A stretch of DNA of 64,000 nucleotides. Source: Psychrobacillus sp. BL-248-WT-3. GTDB taxonomy: Bacteria > Bacillota > Bacilli > Bacillales_A > Planococcaceae. Every line of letters starts with the position of its first letter. Positions within the stretch are counted from its first letter, which is position 1. Made by a program: the position numbers and the translations under genes. The notes under the pieces were generated by a model. It was given only the letters and a program-made list of their open reading frames with translations, had not been told where the DNA came from and searched no databases. Location of the stretch: contig NZ_JABAFC010000001.1 of the NCBI RefSeq assembly GCF_012843435.1, positions 272,476 to 336,475 of the forward strand, read 5' to 3'. Below are positions 8,751-16,893 of this stretch, one piece after another.

Positions 8751-9632
8751 ATGTCTAATACACAGTCAATGATCTTCACTGTTTATGGTGACTATATAAG
8801 GCACTACGGCAATAAAATATGGATTGGAAGTCTGATTCGCCTACTCAAGGAATTCGGACATAATGAGCAATCCGTACGCGTAGCAGTTTCTAGAATGATG
8901 AAACAAGGTTGGCTTGAGTCTGAAAAACAAGGTAATAAAAGCTATTATTTTCTAACTCATCGAGGCAAAGTAAGAATGGAAGAAGCGGCAAATCGAATAT
9001 TTAAGCTTATGCCTAACGAATGGGATGGGAAATGGCGTATGTTAATGTACACAATTCCCGAGGAAAAAAGACAAATAAGAGATGAGCTTCGAAAAGAGCT
9101 GCTTTGGAGTGGTTTTGGAAGTTTTTCTAGTGGTTGCTGGATCTCTCCGAATAATCTAGAAAAAGAAGTCAAATTTTTAATAGATAAATATGAAACACAT
9201 GAGTATGTTGATTTTTTTGTATCTGACTATAAAGGTCCGAAAGAGAACCAAGCATTGGTTGAAAAAAGCTGGCCACTTACTGAAATAGAAGCAAAGTACA
9301 AGGAATTTATAGCAGCTTATAGTCATCAGTATATTGTGCATCAGAGTATGATAAATGATAATAAAATGTCCTCTGCAGACTGTTTTGTAGAACGAACAAG
9401 GTTAGTCCATGAATACCGAAAGTTTCTTTTTATTGATCCTGGTCTTCCGAAGGAGCTACTGCCAGAGATCTGGAACGGAAATCATGCTGCTCTTTTGTTC
9501 GAGCAATACTATAAATTACTTGCACCATTAGCAAGTGAATTTTTTGAGGGTGTTTTCCAAGAGGATAATGATTTGAAAAGAAGAGATGAAGAATATGATG
9601 TTAATTATCACCCTCTATTAAAAGAACTCTAG
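8751..9632 (+). CDS. paaX: PaaX-family phenylacetyl-CoA-responsive repressor
   Basis: 293 residues, the usual PaaX size. The N-terminus SMIFTVYGDYIRHYGNKIWIGSLIRLL followed by NEQSVRVAVSRMMKQGWLE is the PaaX winged helix; GKWRMLMYTIPEEKRQIRDELRKELLWSGFG and GCWISPNN match the conserved middle domain. PaaX proteins repress paa operons and are released by phenylacetyl-CoA. The ATG at 8751 gives the usual short leader; a GTG at 8739 is also possible because neither has a strong ribosome site. Its position between the paa genes and the Phe/Tyr operon makes it the likely shared regulator; that is inference. Confidence 0.9.
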   Translation: MSNTQSMIFTVYGDYIRHYGNKIWIGSLIRLLKEFGHNEQSVRVAVSRMMKQGWLESEKQGNKSYYFLTHRGKVRMEEAANRIFKLMPNEWDGKWRMLMYTIPEEKRQIRDELRKELLWSGFGSFSSGCWISPNNLEKEVKFLIDKYETHEYVDFFVSDYKGPKENQALVEKSWPLTEIEAKYKEFIAAYSHQYIVHQSMINDNKMSSADCFVERTRLVHEYRKFLFIDPGLPKELLPEIWNGNHAALLFEQYYKLLAPLASEFFEGVFQEDNDLKRRDEEYDVNYHPLLKEL

Positions 9633-9648
9633 GAGTAGTGCTATTCCT

Positions 9649-9672
9649 AATAAATAAATAAATAAATAAATA
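9649..9672. repeat. TAAA microsatellite
   Basis: Five and a half tandem TAAA units just after paaX. Low-complexity sequence with no evident function; its length could vary by slippage. Confidence 0.7.
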
Positions 9673-9732
9673 GTAGAAACTTCTTTAACAGTTATTCGTA
9701 AGTATATGAATACAAAATGGAGGTTTACTTAG

Positions 9733-9923
9733 ATGATGGAATGGTGGAAGCGTAAAAAAGAGGTAAGCATTAAAAGAAAAAAGAATAAAATCCAAGTATC
9801 AAAGTGGAGTTATTTTGATTTTTTTTCACTTTAGCAGATATTATTATACTGCCAATTCGTTTTGTATTTTGGATACTTCGAGGTATTGGTAGAGCGATAG
9901 GAAATCTTTTTGATGGGATATAA
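9733..9923 (+). pseudogene. Small basic membrane protein, frameshifted in a T8 tract
   Basis: GGAGG at 9719-9723 precedes the ATG at 9733. The first part reads MMEWWKRKKEVSIKRKKNK and continues to a run of eight Ts, where the frame ends at a TAG. One more T would join it to a second frame that encodes a hydrophobic tail (ADIIILPIRFVFWILRGIG, then RAIGNLFDGI) ending TAA at 9921-9923, giving a 63-residue protein with a basic head and one membrane helix. A terminator follows directly. The shift may be a real lesion, a phase-variable tract or a base-calling error. Confidence 0.6.
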
Positions 9924-9932
9924 TATGATGGG

Positions 9933-9959
9933 GACACCATGCCAAATGGTGTCTTTTTT
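9933..9959 (+). terminator. Rho-independent terminator
   Basis: GACACCAT and ATGGTGTC form an 8-bp stem with a 5-nt loop, followed by six Ts, ten bases after the small frameshifted gene. Confidence 0.85.
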
Positions 9960-10000
9960 AATTGTTTATGAAATTATAAAGTTATGAATCTGTGGGTAAA

Positions 10001-10373
10001 TTGATGTCCAGCTTCATCGCCTTGCCCCTCGGGGTCAAATGGATAAAAGCTCCGGTGGCTGAGGAACTGCCTCCTCGCTTTTATCCATTTGCCTGTCGGG
10101 GCAGTGACAGGCGATTGCGCTTTTCTTGATGTCTAGCTTCATCGCCTTGCCCCTCGGGGTCAAATGGATAAAAGCTCCGGTGGCTGAGGAACTGCCTCCT
10201 CGCTTTTCTCCATTTGCCTGTCGGGGCAGTGACAGGCGATTCCGCTTTTCTTGATGTCTAGCTTCATCGCCTTGCCTCTCGGGTCAAATGGGTAAAAGCT
10301 CCGGTGGCTGAGGAACTGCCTCCTCGCTTTTCCCATTTGCCTGTCGGGGCAGTGACAGGCGATTCCGCTTTTC
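10001..10373. repeat. Three tandem copies of a 125-bp hairpin-forming repeat
   Basis: Copies occupy 10001-10125, 10126-10250 and 10251-10373, nearly identical and far richer in G+C than the surroundings. In copy 1 the arms CAAATGGATAAAAGC (10036-10050) and GCTTTTATCCATTTG (10077-10091) are perfect complements. They are nested inside ATCGCCT (10016-10022) with AGGCGAT (10109-10115), and TGCCCC with GGGGCA. Copy 3 changes GGAT to GGGT on one side and ATCC to CCC on the other, a partly compensating change. No open frame or spacers are present. It resembles the mobile intergenic repeats common in Bacillaceae genomes; the flanks (9960-10000, 10374-10509) hold nothing I can identify. Confidence 0.9.
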
Positions 10374-10509
10374 TTGTTTGCAATAAATTTGTCACTTTCA
10401 AGTTCGGGTGTCTATAAAAATGGAAACCATTTTATTGAGAACATCATTTACATTTTAAACTGAAAATCCCTTCACTGATAAATGTAGACATATATTTAAT
10501 GATACACTT

Positions 10510-10542
10510 AAAAAAGAGCTGGGAACTGTATCTCCAAGCTCT
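10510..10542 (-). terminator. Terminator of the paaY gene
   Basis: On the minus strand AGAGCTTGG and CCCAGCTCT pair as an imperfect stem followed by a T run, 40 bases past the paaY stop. Confidence 0.7.
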
Positions 10543-10582
10543 AAGTGACTTTGATCATTTTTAACTAAGTCTTGTTCGTAGA

Positions 10583-11122
10583 CTAATCTGCAGTTTTAAC
10601 TGACAAGGTGTCTTCAAAAATTTCTCGGTAATCATACCCTTTTTGTACATAAGTATCAATTGATAGTTGTATAAGCTCAAGATCCTTATCGTTAAGCTCC
10701 CTCACAACTTTTCCAGGGGAGCCGACGATTAATGAACGAGGAGGAAATTTTTTACCTGATGGCACTAGGGTGTTAGCCCCTACGATACATTCCTCACCAA
10801 TCTCGGAATGGTCTAAAATAGTAGATCCCATTCCAATAATGGACCGTTTACCAATCCTGCAGCCATGTAGAATGACATTATGTCCTACAGTCACTTCATC
10901 TTCTATAATAACTGGAGCATCTTCATACAAGTGAATCGTTGAATTGTCCTGTATGCTACATCTATTACCAATCGTTATTGGTGCCTCATCACCACGTAAA
11001 ACAGCGTTAAACCATATAGTGGATTCCTCACCCACTCGTACATCGCCAATAATCTTCGCTCCTGGTGCAACCATTGCGTTATCACTTATACTAGGTGACT
11101 TTCCTTTGAATGAAATAATCAA
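10583..11122 (-). CDS. paaY: Gamma-carbonic-anhydrase-like hexapeptide protein, PaaY type
   Basis: 179 residues forming a left-handed beta-helix: hexapeptide-type repeats run from about residue 12 to 130 (VAPGAKIIGDV, GEESTIWFNAVLRGD, VTVGHNVILHGC, GMGSTILD, VGANTLVPSG). His residues of the metal site appear in STIHLYED, VGHNVILHG. The TTG at 11122 has AGGAGG eight bases upstream. The Bacillus YtoA-type homologues are generic, but in paa clusters PaaY is a thioesterase that clears stalled ring-hydroxylated CoA esters. The neighbouring paaX supports the PaaY reading. Confidence 0.8.
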   Translation of the reverse strand: MIISFKGKSPSISDNAMVAPGAKIIGDVRVGEESTIWFNAVLRGDEAPITIGNRCSIQDNSTIHLYEDAPVIIEDEVTVGHNVILHGCRIGKRSIIGMGSTILDHSEIGEECIVGANTLVPSGKKFPPRSLIVGSPGKVVRELNDKDLELIQLSIDTYVQKGYDYREIFEDTLSVKTAD

Positions 11123-11203
11123 ATAATTTCCTCCTTTTTAAATATTAGCAATTGTCATTCTACTAATTATAATATAACATATTTTTATAGGGGTTGATAA
11201 ATA

Positions 11204-12172
11204 ATGATATACGTTTGTAAGTTGTTAGGTATTTCCTATCCAATCATTCAGGGAGGGATGGGAAACATAAGTAACGCTCAGCTTACAGCTGCAGTGTCTG
11301 AAGCTGGAGGATTAGGTACAATTGGTTGTGGTACGATGACACCCAAAGAAGTGGAACAAATCATACTAGTAACAAAAGAGATAACCAAAAAAAGATTTGC
11401 TATTAATATTGCCATTAATGTTTCACCATTTGTAGAAGAACTGATAGAACTTGTTATAAAACACGAAGTTCCGATTGTATCTTTATCGGCTGGAAACCCA
11501 GCACCCTATATTCCTATTTTACAAGCAAACGGGATTAAAGTGATGACGGTTGTCGCTTCTGTAAAACAGGCGTTAAAATCAGAACAAGCAGGGGCAGATA
11601 TGATAATTGGTGAAGGTTTTGAAGCTGCAGGTATTAATTCTAGTCTTGAATTGACCACCTTCACGTTAATTCCTCAGCTAGTAAAACATGTGAGGGTACC
11701 TGTTATTGCGGCAGGAGGAATTGGTGATGGGAAAGGATTGGCGGCCGCACTATCTCTAGGTGCTAGTGGGGTGCAGCTAGGAACAAGGCTAGTGGCGACG
11801 AAAGATGCTCCCTTTCATGAAATGTATAAAAAAAGAGTAATTCAAGCTGGTGATTTAGATACGCTATTGCTTGGGCGAAGTGTTGGTAGAATTCGGAGAG
11901 TGTTAAATACTCCTTATGCGAGTCGGTTGATTGACCGAGAAAAACAGGGGCTGACTATCGATGATTATTTAAAAAGTACGACGGAGGAGCACCATAAAAA
12001 AGGAGCGATAGAGGGAGACCTAGAAAGTGGTTTTTTAAACAGTGGCCAAATAGCTGGTTTGTTGGATGATCTGCCTTCAGTAGAAGATTTGTTCAATAGA
12101 ATGATGATCGAAGCAGAACAAAAACTTCAAAATGATTTAATAGAAATTAGACAATTAAAAAAAGAAAGCTAA
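11204..12172 (+). CDS. Nitronate monooxygenase/FabK-family FMN protein
   Basis: 322 residues, TIM barrel of the 2-nitropropane dioxygenase family. YPIIQGGMGNISNAQLTAAVSEAGGLGTIG is the N-terminal FMN region, and VPVIAAGGIGDGKGLAAALSLGASGVQLGTRLVAT the phosphate-binding and C-terminal part. The segment EGFEAAGINSS replaces the usual GGH motif, so the catalytic His of true nitronate monooxygenases is missing; related proteins with this sequence exist and may be enoyl reductases or quinone reductases. It lies alone between paaY (divergent) and gntR (convergent). Role in aromatic catabolism is plausible but unproven. Confidence 0.8.
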   Translation: MIYVCKLLGISYPIIQGGMGNISNAQLTAAVSEAGGLGTIGCGTMTPKEVEQIILVTKEITKKRFAINIAINVSPFVEELIELVIKHEVPIVSLSAGNPAPYIPILQANGIKVMTVVASVKQALKSEQAGADMIIGEGFEAAGINSSLELTTFTLIPQLVKHVRVPVIAAGGIGDGKGLAAALSLGASGVQLGTRLVATKDAPFHEMYKKRVIQAGDLDTLLLGRSVGRIRRVLNTPYASRLIDREKQGLTIDDYLKSTTEEHHKKGAIEGDLESGFLNSGQIAGLLDDLPSVEDLFNRMMIEAEQKLQNDLIEIRQLKKES

Positions 12173-12199
12173 AAACGAAGACCACTCCGGTCAGCGAAT

Positions 12200-12865
12200 T
12201 TAACTTCTCATTTTAAAGGCATCAAGCGTTTTTAGTTTGTGATTTCTAGCATACTGCTCGATAGAAGAACTGCTCGCCTTATCCTCTAGTAGTTGTATAA
12301 GGGTCTCATGTTCTTCAATGGATTGGGGGGTTCTCTTAGGATAAAACGTAAAACCAGCCTGTCTCACTATATCTAGTCGCCCCCATGTTTCTTCAATATT
12401 TTTTATTAGTAATTCGTTTGGACAAAATGAGTAAATATGAAAATGGAATTCTCTATTAAGTGCTCCTAGTTTATCTAATTCATAGTTATCAAGCATGATT
12501 TTCATTTCTCGGTTAATTTCTTTTAACTTTGTAATACCATCAGCTGTAATGCTTGTGGCGCTAATAGCCGTAGCATAGCCCTCAAGCAAAGCGAGTACTT
12601 CCAATGATTCCTTATATAGTTGATTGTCAATTCCTTTGACGATTGCTCCAATATTAGGTTTAAATTCAAGAAGCTTTTCTGATTCGAGCTGATGAATTGC
12701 TTCCCTGACGGGAATATGACTAGAGCCGACCTCCTTTGCAATTTGATTGATAATGATTCGTTGACCAGGTGCGTAAGTACCATCTACTATTCTTGTACGA
12801 ATAACTTTGTAAGCATATTGGCGTTTATTCATATTAGTTTTCATAATAATCGAATTGTATATCAT
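12200..12865 (-). CDS. GntR-family (FCD-type) transcriptional regulator
   Basis: About 221 residues. The winged helix is near residues 15-75 (YAPGQRIIINQIAKEVGSS, then HIPVREAIHQLESEKLLE), followed by a helical effector domain of about 135 residues with the FCD-like metal region (LNREFHFHIYSFC). No clear ribosome site precedes any of its early ATGs (12865, 12844, 12832), so the exact start is open. It diverges from the 17-gene Phe/Tyr operon across 346 bp, which makes it the obvious candidate local regulator responding to an aromatic acid or CoA ester. Confidence 0.88.
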   Translation of the reverse strand: MIYNSIIMKTNMNKRQYAYKVIRTRIVDGTYAPGQRIIINQIAKEVGSSHIPVREAIHQLESEKLLEFKPNIGAIVKGIDNQLYKESLEVLALLEGYATAISATSITADGITKLKEINREMKIMLDNYELDKLGALNREFHFHIYSFCPNELLIKNIEETWGRLDIVRQAGFTFYPKRTPQSIEEHETLIQLLEDKASSSSIEQYARNHKLKTLDAFKMRS

Positions 12866-13211
12866 TTAATATATGAAATCAATAAATAGATAGATTATTT
12901 AAAAATTACTGAAACAATTTATACAGTTATTTTGTCAAGATACGAACTAAATATAGAAAATAGTGAGATTTATACGCTTCCTATTAGTAGAGTAGAACAT
13001 AATATCAAATATATATTCTGATAATAAAATAAATTCTGATAAAATATTGTAATAATATATAAAATGATATATGATATTTGTAAATATTTAACGAAATTTC
13101 TCCTGCTTGCTCGATAAAAGAAAGGAGTAATTCATTTCATCTACTTGTAAGCGCTTCCAAAAGTGTGATGTGTGTTCCTTAAAAACTAAATGATTAAAGT
13201 AGGTGAGTTAT
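12866..13211. other. Divergent control region of gntR and the Phe/Tyr operon
   Basis: Very AT-rich. TATATCATTT at 12858-12867 is repeated in inverted form as AAATGATATA at 13062-13071, next to a further ATGATATTT. Two ATTCTGATAA repeats lie at 13015-13024 and 13033-13042, and a cre site at 13146-13159. No gene is visible. These repeats are candidates for GntR or PaaX binding. Confidence 0.45.
13146..13159 (+). promoter_or_regulatory. cre site (CcpA) upstream of the Phe/Tyr operon
   Basis: TGTAAGCGCTTCCA matches the consensus TGWAANCGNTNWCA except at one weak position and contains the palindromic core AAGCGCTT. It lies 53 bp before the first gene, where CcpA would block transcription when preferred sugars are present. 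Confidence 0.75.
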
Positions 13212-13607
13212 ATGTTAGAAGGCTTAGAGATTGGGAGTAAAGAGACCATTCAAATCACAGTTACAGAATTGATGTTTGCTGCATTTGAAGGAGAAGTAGT
13301 ACACCCTGTCTATTCGACGGTGAGTATGACATATCATATGGAATGGGTTTCTAGGAAAATAATTTTACCTTTTTTAAGCGCTGAACAAGAGGGAATGGGA
13401 GCTGCAGTTAAGATCAAGCATGTTTCACCCGCTCCTTATGGAAGTCTTGTTACTTTAACTGCTACTGTTACAGAGCTTCGAGACAATAAAGTAATAACAA
13501 AAGTGGTAGCTGAGAGTCAAGCTGGTGTTATCGGTCTGGGTGAGGTAACTCAGGTTATTTTGCCAAAGGCTACAATAAAAACAAAATGGAACGAGGCTAC
13601 AGCGTAA
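13212..13607 (+). CDS. FlK-like hotdog-fold acyl-CoA thioesterase
   Basis: 131 residues, one hotdog domain. The sequence VTELMFAAFEGEVVHPVYSTVSMTYHMEWVSRKIILPFL resembles the fluoroacetyl-CoA thioesterase (FlK)-like family, with Thr/Glu/His candidates for catalysis. ATG 13212 follows GTAGGTGAG with proper spacing; the GTG at 13203 overlaps it. It is the first gene of the 17-gene operon. Its likely task is to hydrolyse 4-hydroxyphenylacetyl-CoA made by the downstream dehydrogenase complex so that HpaBC can take the free acid, or to relieve CoA trapping. Substrate is inferred from context only. Confidence 0.75.
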   Translation: MLEGLEIGSKETIQITVTELMFAAFEGEVVHPVYSTVSMTYHMEWVSRKIILPFLSAEQEGMGAAVKIKHVSPAPYGSLVTLTATVTELRDNKVITKVVAESQAGVIGLGEVTQVILPKATIKTKWNEATA

Positions 13608-13645
13608 GAATGTACACTGAAATTGCCTAAGGAGGAACTGATCTA

Positions 13646-14785
13646 ATGCTAGCTGAAAGATTATCAATGACAAAAGAATTTGAGCTTTTCGATCGAATGG
13701 CTTCTCATGAGCAGGTTGTATTTTGTAATGATCCCACTACTGGCCTACGAGCGATTATCGCTATCCATAATACGACCCTTGGTCCAGCTCTCGGTGGATG
13801 TCGAATGCAACCTTATAATAGTGTGGAAGATGCGCTCGAGGATGTTCTAAGGCTTTCAAAAGGTATGACGTATAAGTGTGCAGCAGCAGATGTGGACTTT
13901 GGGGGAGGAAAAGCAGTCATTATTGGTGATCCTAAAAAGGATAAATCACCGGAGCTATTCAGAGCATTTGGTCAATTTGTCAATTCACTTGGCGGCCGTT
14001 TTTACACAGGTACAGACATGGGCACGACGATGGAAGATTTCATACATGCGATGAAGGAAACTAATTTCATTAATGGACTACCTGAGGCCTATGGTGGTGG
14101 AGGGGATTCATCGATCCCAACAGCAGCTGGAGTTATAAATGGATTAAAAGCTACAAATCGAACACTGTTTGGAGATGAAGAACTCGGAACGAAAAGCTAT
14201 GCAATTCAAGGACTAGGAAAAGTAGGATATAAAGTTGCTGTTAGTTTACTAGAAGCTGGAGCGAACCTTTTTGTAGCTGATATAAATGACGAAAGCCTTC
14301 ATTCCATTCAGCAGATTTCAGCAAATTTAAAAGGAAACGTAAAGATTGTATCAAATGATGAAATTTACTCTACTGATGCCGACGTTTTTATTCCTTGTGC
14401 ACATGGTGGGATTATAAATGATATGACGATTCCTAAGTTGAGAGTAAAGGCTATAGTAGGTTCTGCCAACAATCAATTACTAGCAGATCGACATGGAAGA
14501 ATGCTCAGAGAAAAAGGAATACTATACGCACCAGACTATATCGTCAATGCAGGCGGTCTGATTCAAGTAGCTGATGAGCTATATGGCTTTAACCATGAGC
14601 GAGTTCTAGCTAAAACGAAGCAAATATATCATACCTTATTAGAGGTATATAAGGAGGCTTCCCTAACCGGAAATACAACGGAAGAAGCAGCAAATACGAT
14701 GTGTGAAAAGCGTATTAAGAACAGAAAAGCTCGCAATAACTTTTATTCAGCACCATTAAAGCCAAAGTGGAGTATTCGCAAATAA
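13646..14785 (+). CDS. pdh: L-phenylalanine dehydrogenase
   Basis: 379 residues. Catalyses NAD-dependent deamination of Phe (and usually Tyr) to the arylpyruvate. [39 protein letters not shown] and [14 protein letters not shown] are nearly word-for-word those of Bacillus badius/Lysinibacillus phenylalanine dehydrogenase; leucine dehydrogenase has GGTRMW and GGAKTVI at the same places. Lys77, Lys89 and Asp124 are the expected catalytic residues, and GLGKVG the NAD motif. AAGGAGG lies nine bases before ATG. It comes second in the operon, just before the 2-oxoacid dehydrogenase genes, so its arylpyruvate product is the natural substrate of that complex. Confidence 0.93.
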   Translation: MLAERLSMTKEFELFDRMASHEQVVFCNDPTTGLRAIIAIHNTTLGPALGGCRMQPYNSVEDALEDVLRLSKGMTYKCAAADVDFGGGKAVIIGDPKKDKSPELFRAFGQFVNSLGGRFYTGTDMGTTMEDFIHAMKETNFINGLPEAYGGGGDSSIPTAAGVINGLKATNRTLFGDEELGTKSYAIQGLGKVGYKVAVSLLEAGANLFVADINDESLHSIQQISANLKGNVKIVSNDEIYSTDADVFIPCAHGGIINDMTIPKLRVKAIVGSANNQLLADRHGRMLREKGILYAPDYIVNAGGLIQVADELYGFNHERVLAKTKQIYHTLLEVYKEASLTGNTTEEAANTMCEKRIKNRKARNNFYSAPLKPKWSIRK

Positions 14786-14805
14786 GTCGTTTGGAGGGAA
14801 GCTAA

Positions 14806-15861
14806 GTGAAGCATAATTATCCTTTAAAAAGAATAATGGATGATGAAGGGACACTACTAGATGAACAATTCAAAGAACAAATTGAGGAAAGCTTAGTCAA
14901 AGAACTTTATTTTCACATGCTCCGCATTCGAACGTTCGACCGGAAGGCTATTAACCTACAGAGACAAGGTCGATTAGGAACCTATGCACCATTTGAGGGC
15001 CAAGAAGCAGCTCAGGTTGGTAGCGCGCTTGCATTAACGGAAGATGACTGGGTTTTTCCGACCTATCGTGATCATGGGGCAACTTTAACTTTTGGTAAGA
15101 GTATGGCCAAAACTTTCTTATACTGGAATGGAAGAATAGAGGGATGCTTATCCCCAAAGAATAGAAACATATTCCCTCCTGCTGTACCAATAGCTACTCA
15201 GCTTCCCCATGCAGCTGGAGCAGCCTGGGCAGAAAAAAGAAAGGGCACAAAAAATATAGCAATCGCTTATTTTGGTGATGGTGCTACATCCGAGGGAGAT
15301 TTCCATGAGGGCTTAAACTTTGCTAGCGTCTTTAAAGTACCTGCTATCTTTTTCAATCAAAACAATGGCTTTGCAATTTCTGTTCCTACTGAAAAACAGA
15401 TGAATTCAGAAACCATTGCACAAAAAGCAGTGGCTTATGGAATGGCTGGTGTTAGAGTAGATGGAAATGATAGCCTTGCTGTATATTTTGAAACGCTTAA
15501 AGCAGTAGAGAAAGCACGAGCAGGGGATGGACCTACCTTAATAGAGGCTGTCACATGGAGAAAAGGTGCTCATACGACTGCAGATGACCCATCCAAATAT
15601 AGAGATGCTACCATGGGAGACCATGTTGTAGATCCCCTTCTAAGACTGGAGTTATTTATGAAAAACTACGGTTACTGGAATGAAGAATGGTTGCAAGCTA
15701 CTACTGAAGAGATTAGTAATGAAATAGATGTAGCTATAGAAGAAATGGAAAGTTTTCCAGCTCCAAAAGTAGAAGATGTGTTTAACCATGTGTTTGCCGA
15801 AATGCCTGCTCAGCTAACCGAACAAAAAGATGCTTATCTTGCATATTTAGGGAGGCAATGA
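14806..15861 (+). CDS. 2-oxoacid dehydrogenase complex E1, alpha subunit
   Basis: 351 residues. GDGATSEGDFHEGLNFASVF with following FNQNNGFAIS is the thiamine-diphosphate motif (GDG...NN), and RKGAHTTADDPSKYR the phosphorylation-loop region typical of PDH/BCKDH E1alpha. The GTG start follows GGAGGGA. Paralogues decarboxylate pyruvate or branched-chain oxoacids; here the preceding phenylalanine dehydrogenase and following 4-hydroxyphenylacetate genes argue for an arylpyruvate substrate. No ptb, buk or bcd genes of a branched-chain locus are present. Confidence 0.9.
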   Translation: MKHNYPLKRIMDDEGTLLDEQFKEQIEESLVKELYFHMLRIRTFDRKAINLQRQGRLGTYAPFEGQEAAQVGSALALTEDDWVFPTYRDHGATLTFGKSMAKTFLYWNGRIEGCLSPKNRNIFPPAVPIATQLPHAAGAAWAEKRKGTKNIAIAYFGDGATSEGDFHEGLNFASVFKVPAIFFNQNNGFAISVPTEKQMNSETIAQKAVAYGMAGVRVDGNDSLAVYFETLKAVEKARAGDGPTLIEAVTWRKGAHTTADDPSKYRDATMGDHVVDPLLRLELFMKNYGYWNEEWLQATTEEISNEIDVAIEEMESFPAPKVEDVFNHVFAEMPAQLTEQKDAYLAYLGRQ

Positions 15862-15864
15862 TCA

Positions 15865-16881
15865 ATGACCCAGTTAAAACAATCAAGTGCTTCACAAGAG
15901 ACAACAAAGCAAATGACATTAATCCAAGCAATAAACGATGGGATGCGCGTTTTACTAGAGGAGGACGAATCTACACTGGTGCTTGGTGAAGATGTTGGTA
16001 AAAACGGTGGCGTTTTCCGAGCTACTGAGGGACTCCAAGAAAGGTTCGGTGTTGATAGAGTAATAGACACTCCTCTTTCTGAATCAGGAATAATAGGAAC
16101 CTCTATTGGATTAGCTGTAAATGGATTTAGACCAATAGCTGAAATTCAGTTTTTAGGGTTTATTTATCCAGCATATGAGCAAATCATGACACATGCTTCG
16201 AGAATTCGGATGAGGTCGATGTCTCGTTTTACAGTGCCAATGGTTATTCGTGCACCTTATGGAGCAGGGATACGTGCACCCGAAATACATTCAGACAGCA
16301 CCGAAATCTTATTTACTCATATGCCTGGTATTAAGGTAGTCTGTCCTTCCAGTCCATATGATGCAAAGGGATTGTTAATAGCTGCAATGGAAGATCCCGA
16401 TCCAGTTCTTGTCTTAGAGCCTATGAAGAACTATCGATCGGTGAGAGAGGACGTACCAGTAAATAAATATAAAGTGGAAATTGGAAAGGCGAAGGTTGTC
16501 CAAGAAGGGGCAGATGTAACCCTTATTGCTTGGGGAGCAATGGTTTCAATCGCCCAAAAAGCTGCTGAGCTAGCAGGAAAAAAAGGAATACATTGCGAAA
16601 TAATAGATTTACGTACGCTTTATCCATTAGATCGGGAAGCAATCGCCAAATCTGTGCAAAAAACAACTAGAGCAGTAATCATTCATGAAGCTCATCCTAC
16701 AGGTGGGTTAGGTAATGACATCGTATCTATTATTAACGATACCTCATTCTTATATTTGCGAGCACCTGTTGAGAGAATTACAGGTTTTGATGTTCCTGTT
16801 CCATTCTTTACTTTAGAAGAGCATTATCTACCTACTCCCGCTAGAGTGATGGAGGGGATTGATAAAGTAATTCATTTTTAA
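15865..16881 (+). CDS. 2-oxoacid dehydrogenase complex E1, beta subunit
   Basis: 338 residues. LVLGEDVGKNGGVFRATEGL contains the Glu that activates thiamine diphosphate; IGLAVNGFRPIAEIQFLGFIYPAYEQI and APYGAGIRAPEIHSDSTE form the subunit interface and active site; the C-terminal transketolase-like domain holds IDLRTLYPLDREAI. It begins 3 bp after the E1alpha stop, with GGAGG in the end of that gene, so the two are translationally coupled partners of one alpha2beta2 enzyme. Confidence 0.92.
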   Translation: MTQLKQSSASQETTKQMTLIQAINDGMRVLLEEDESTLVLGEDVGKNGGVFRATEGLQERFGVDRVIDTPLSESGIIGTSIGLAVNGFRPIAEIQFLGFIYPAYEQIMTHASRIRMRSMSRFTVPMVIRAPYGAGIRAPEIHSDSTEILFTHMPGIKVVCPSSPYDAKGLLIAAMEDPDPVLVLEPMKNYRSVREDVPVNKYKVEIGKAKVVQEGADVTLIAWGAMVSIAQKAAELAGKKGIHCEIIDLRTLYPLDREAIAKSVQKTTRAVIIHEAHPTGGLGNDIVSIINDTSFLYLRAPVERITGFDVPVPFFTLEEHYLPTPARVMEGIDKVIHF

Positions 16882-16893
16882 GGAGGGTTTTGA

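Noticed and set aside
10001..10373. Possible CRISPR array
   Set aside because: The repeats are 125 bp, directly adjacent, without spacers, and no cas genes are near.
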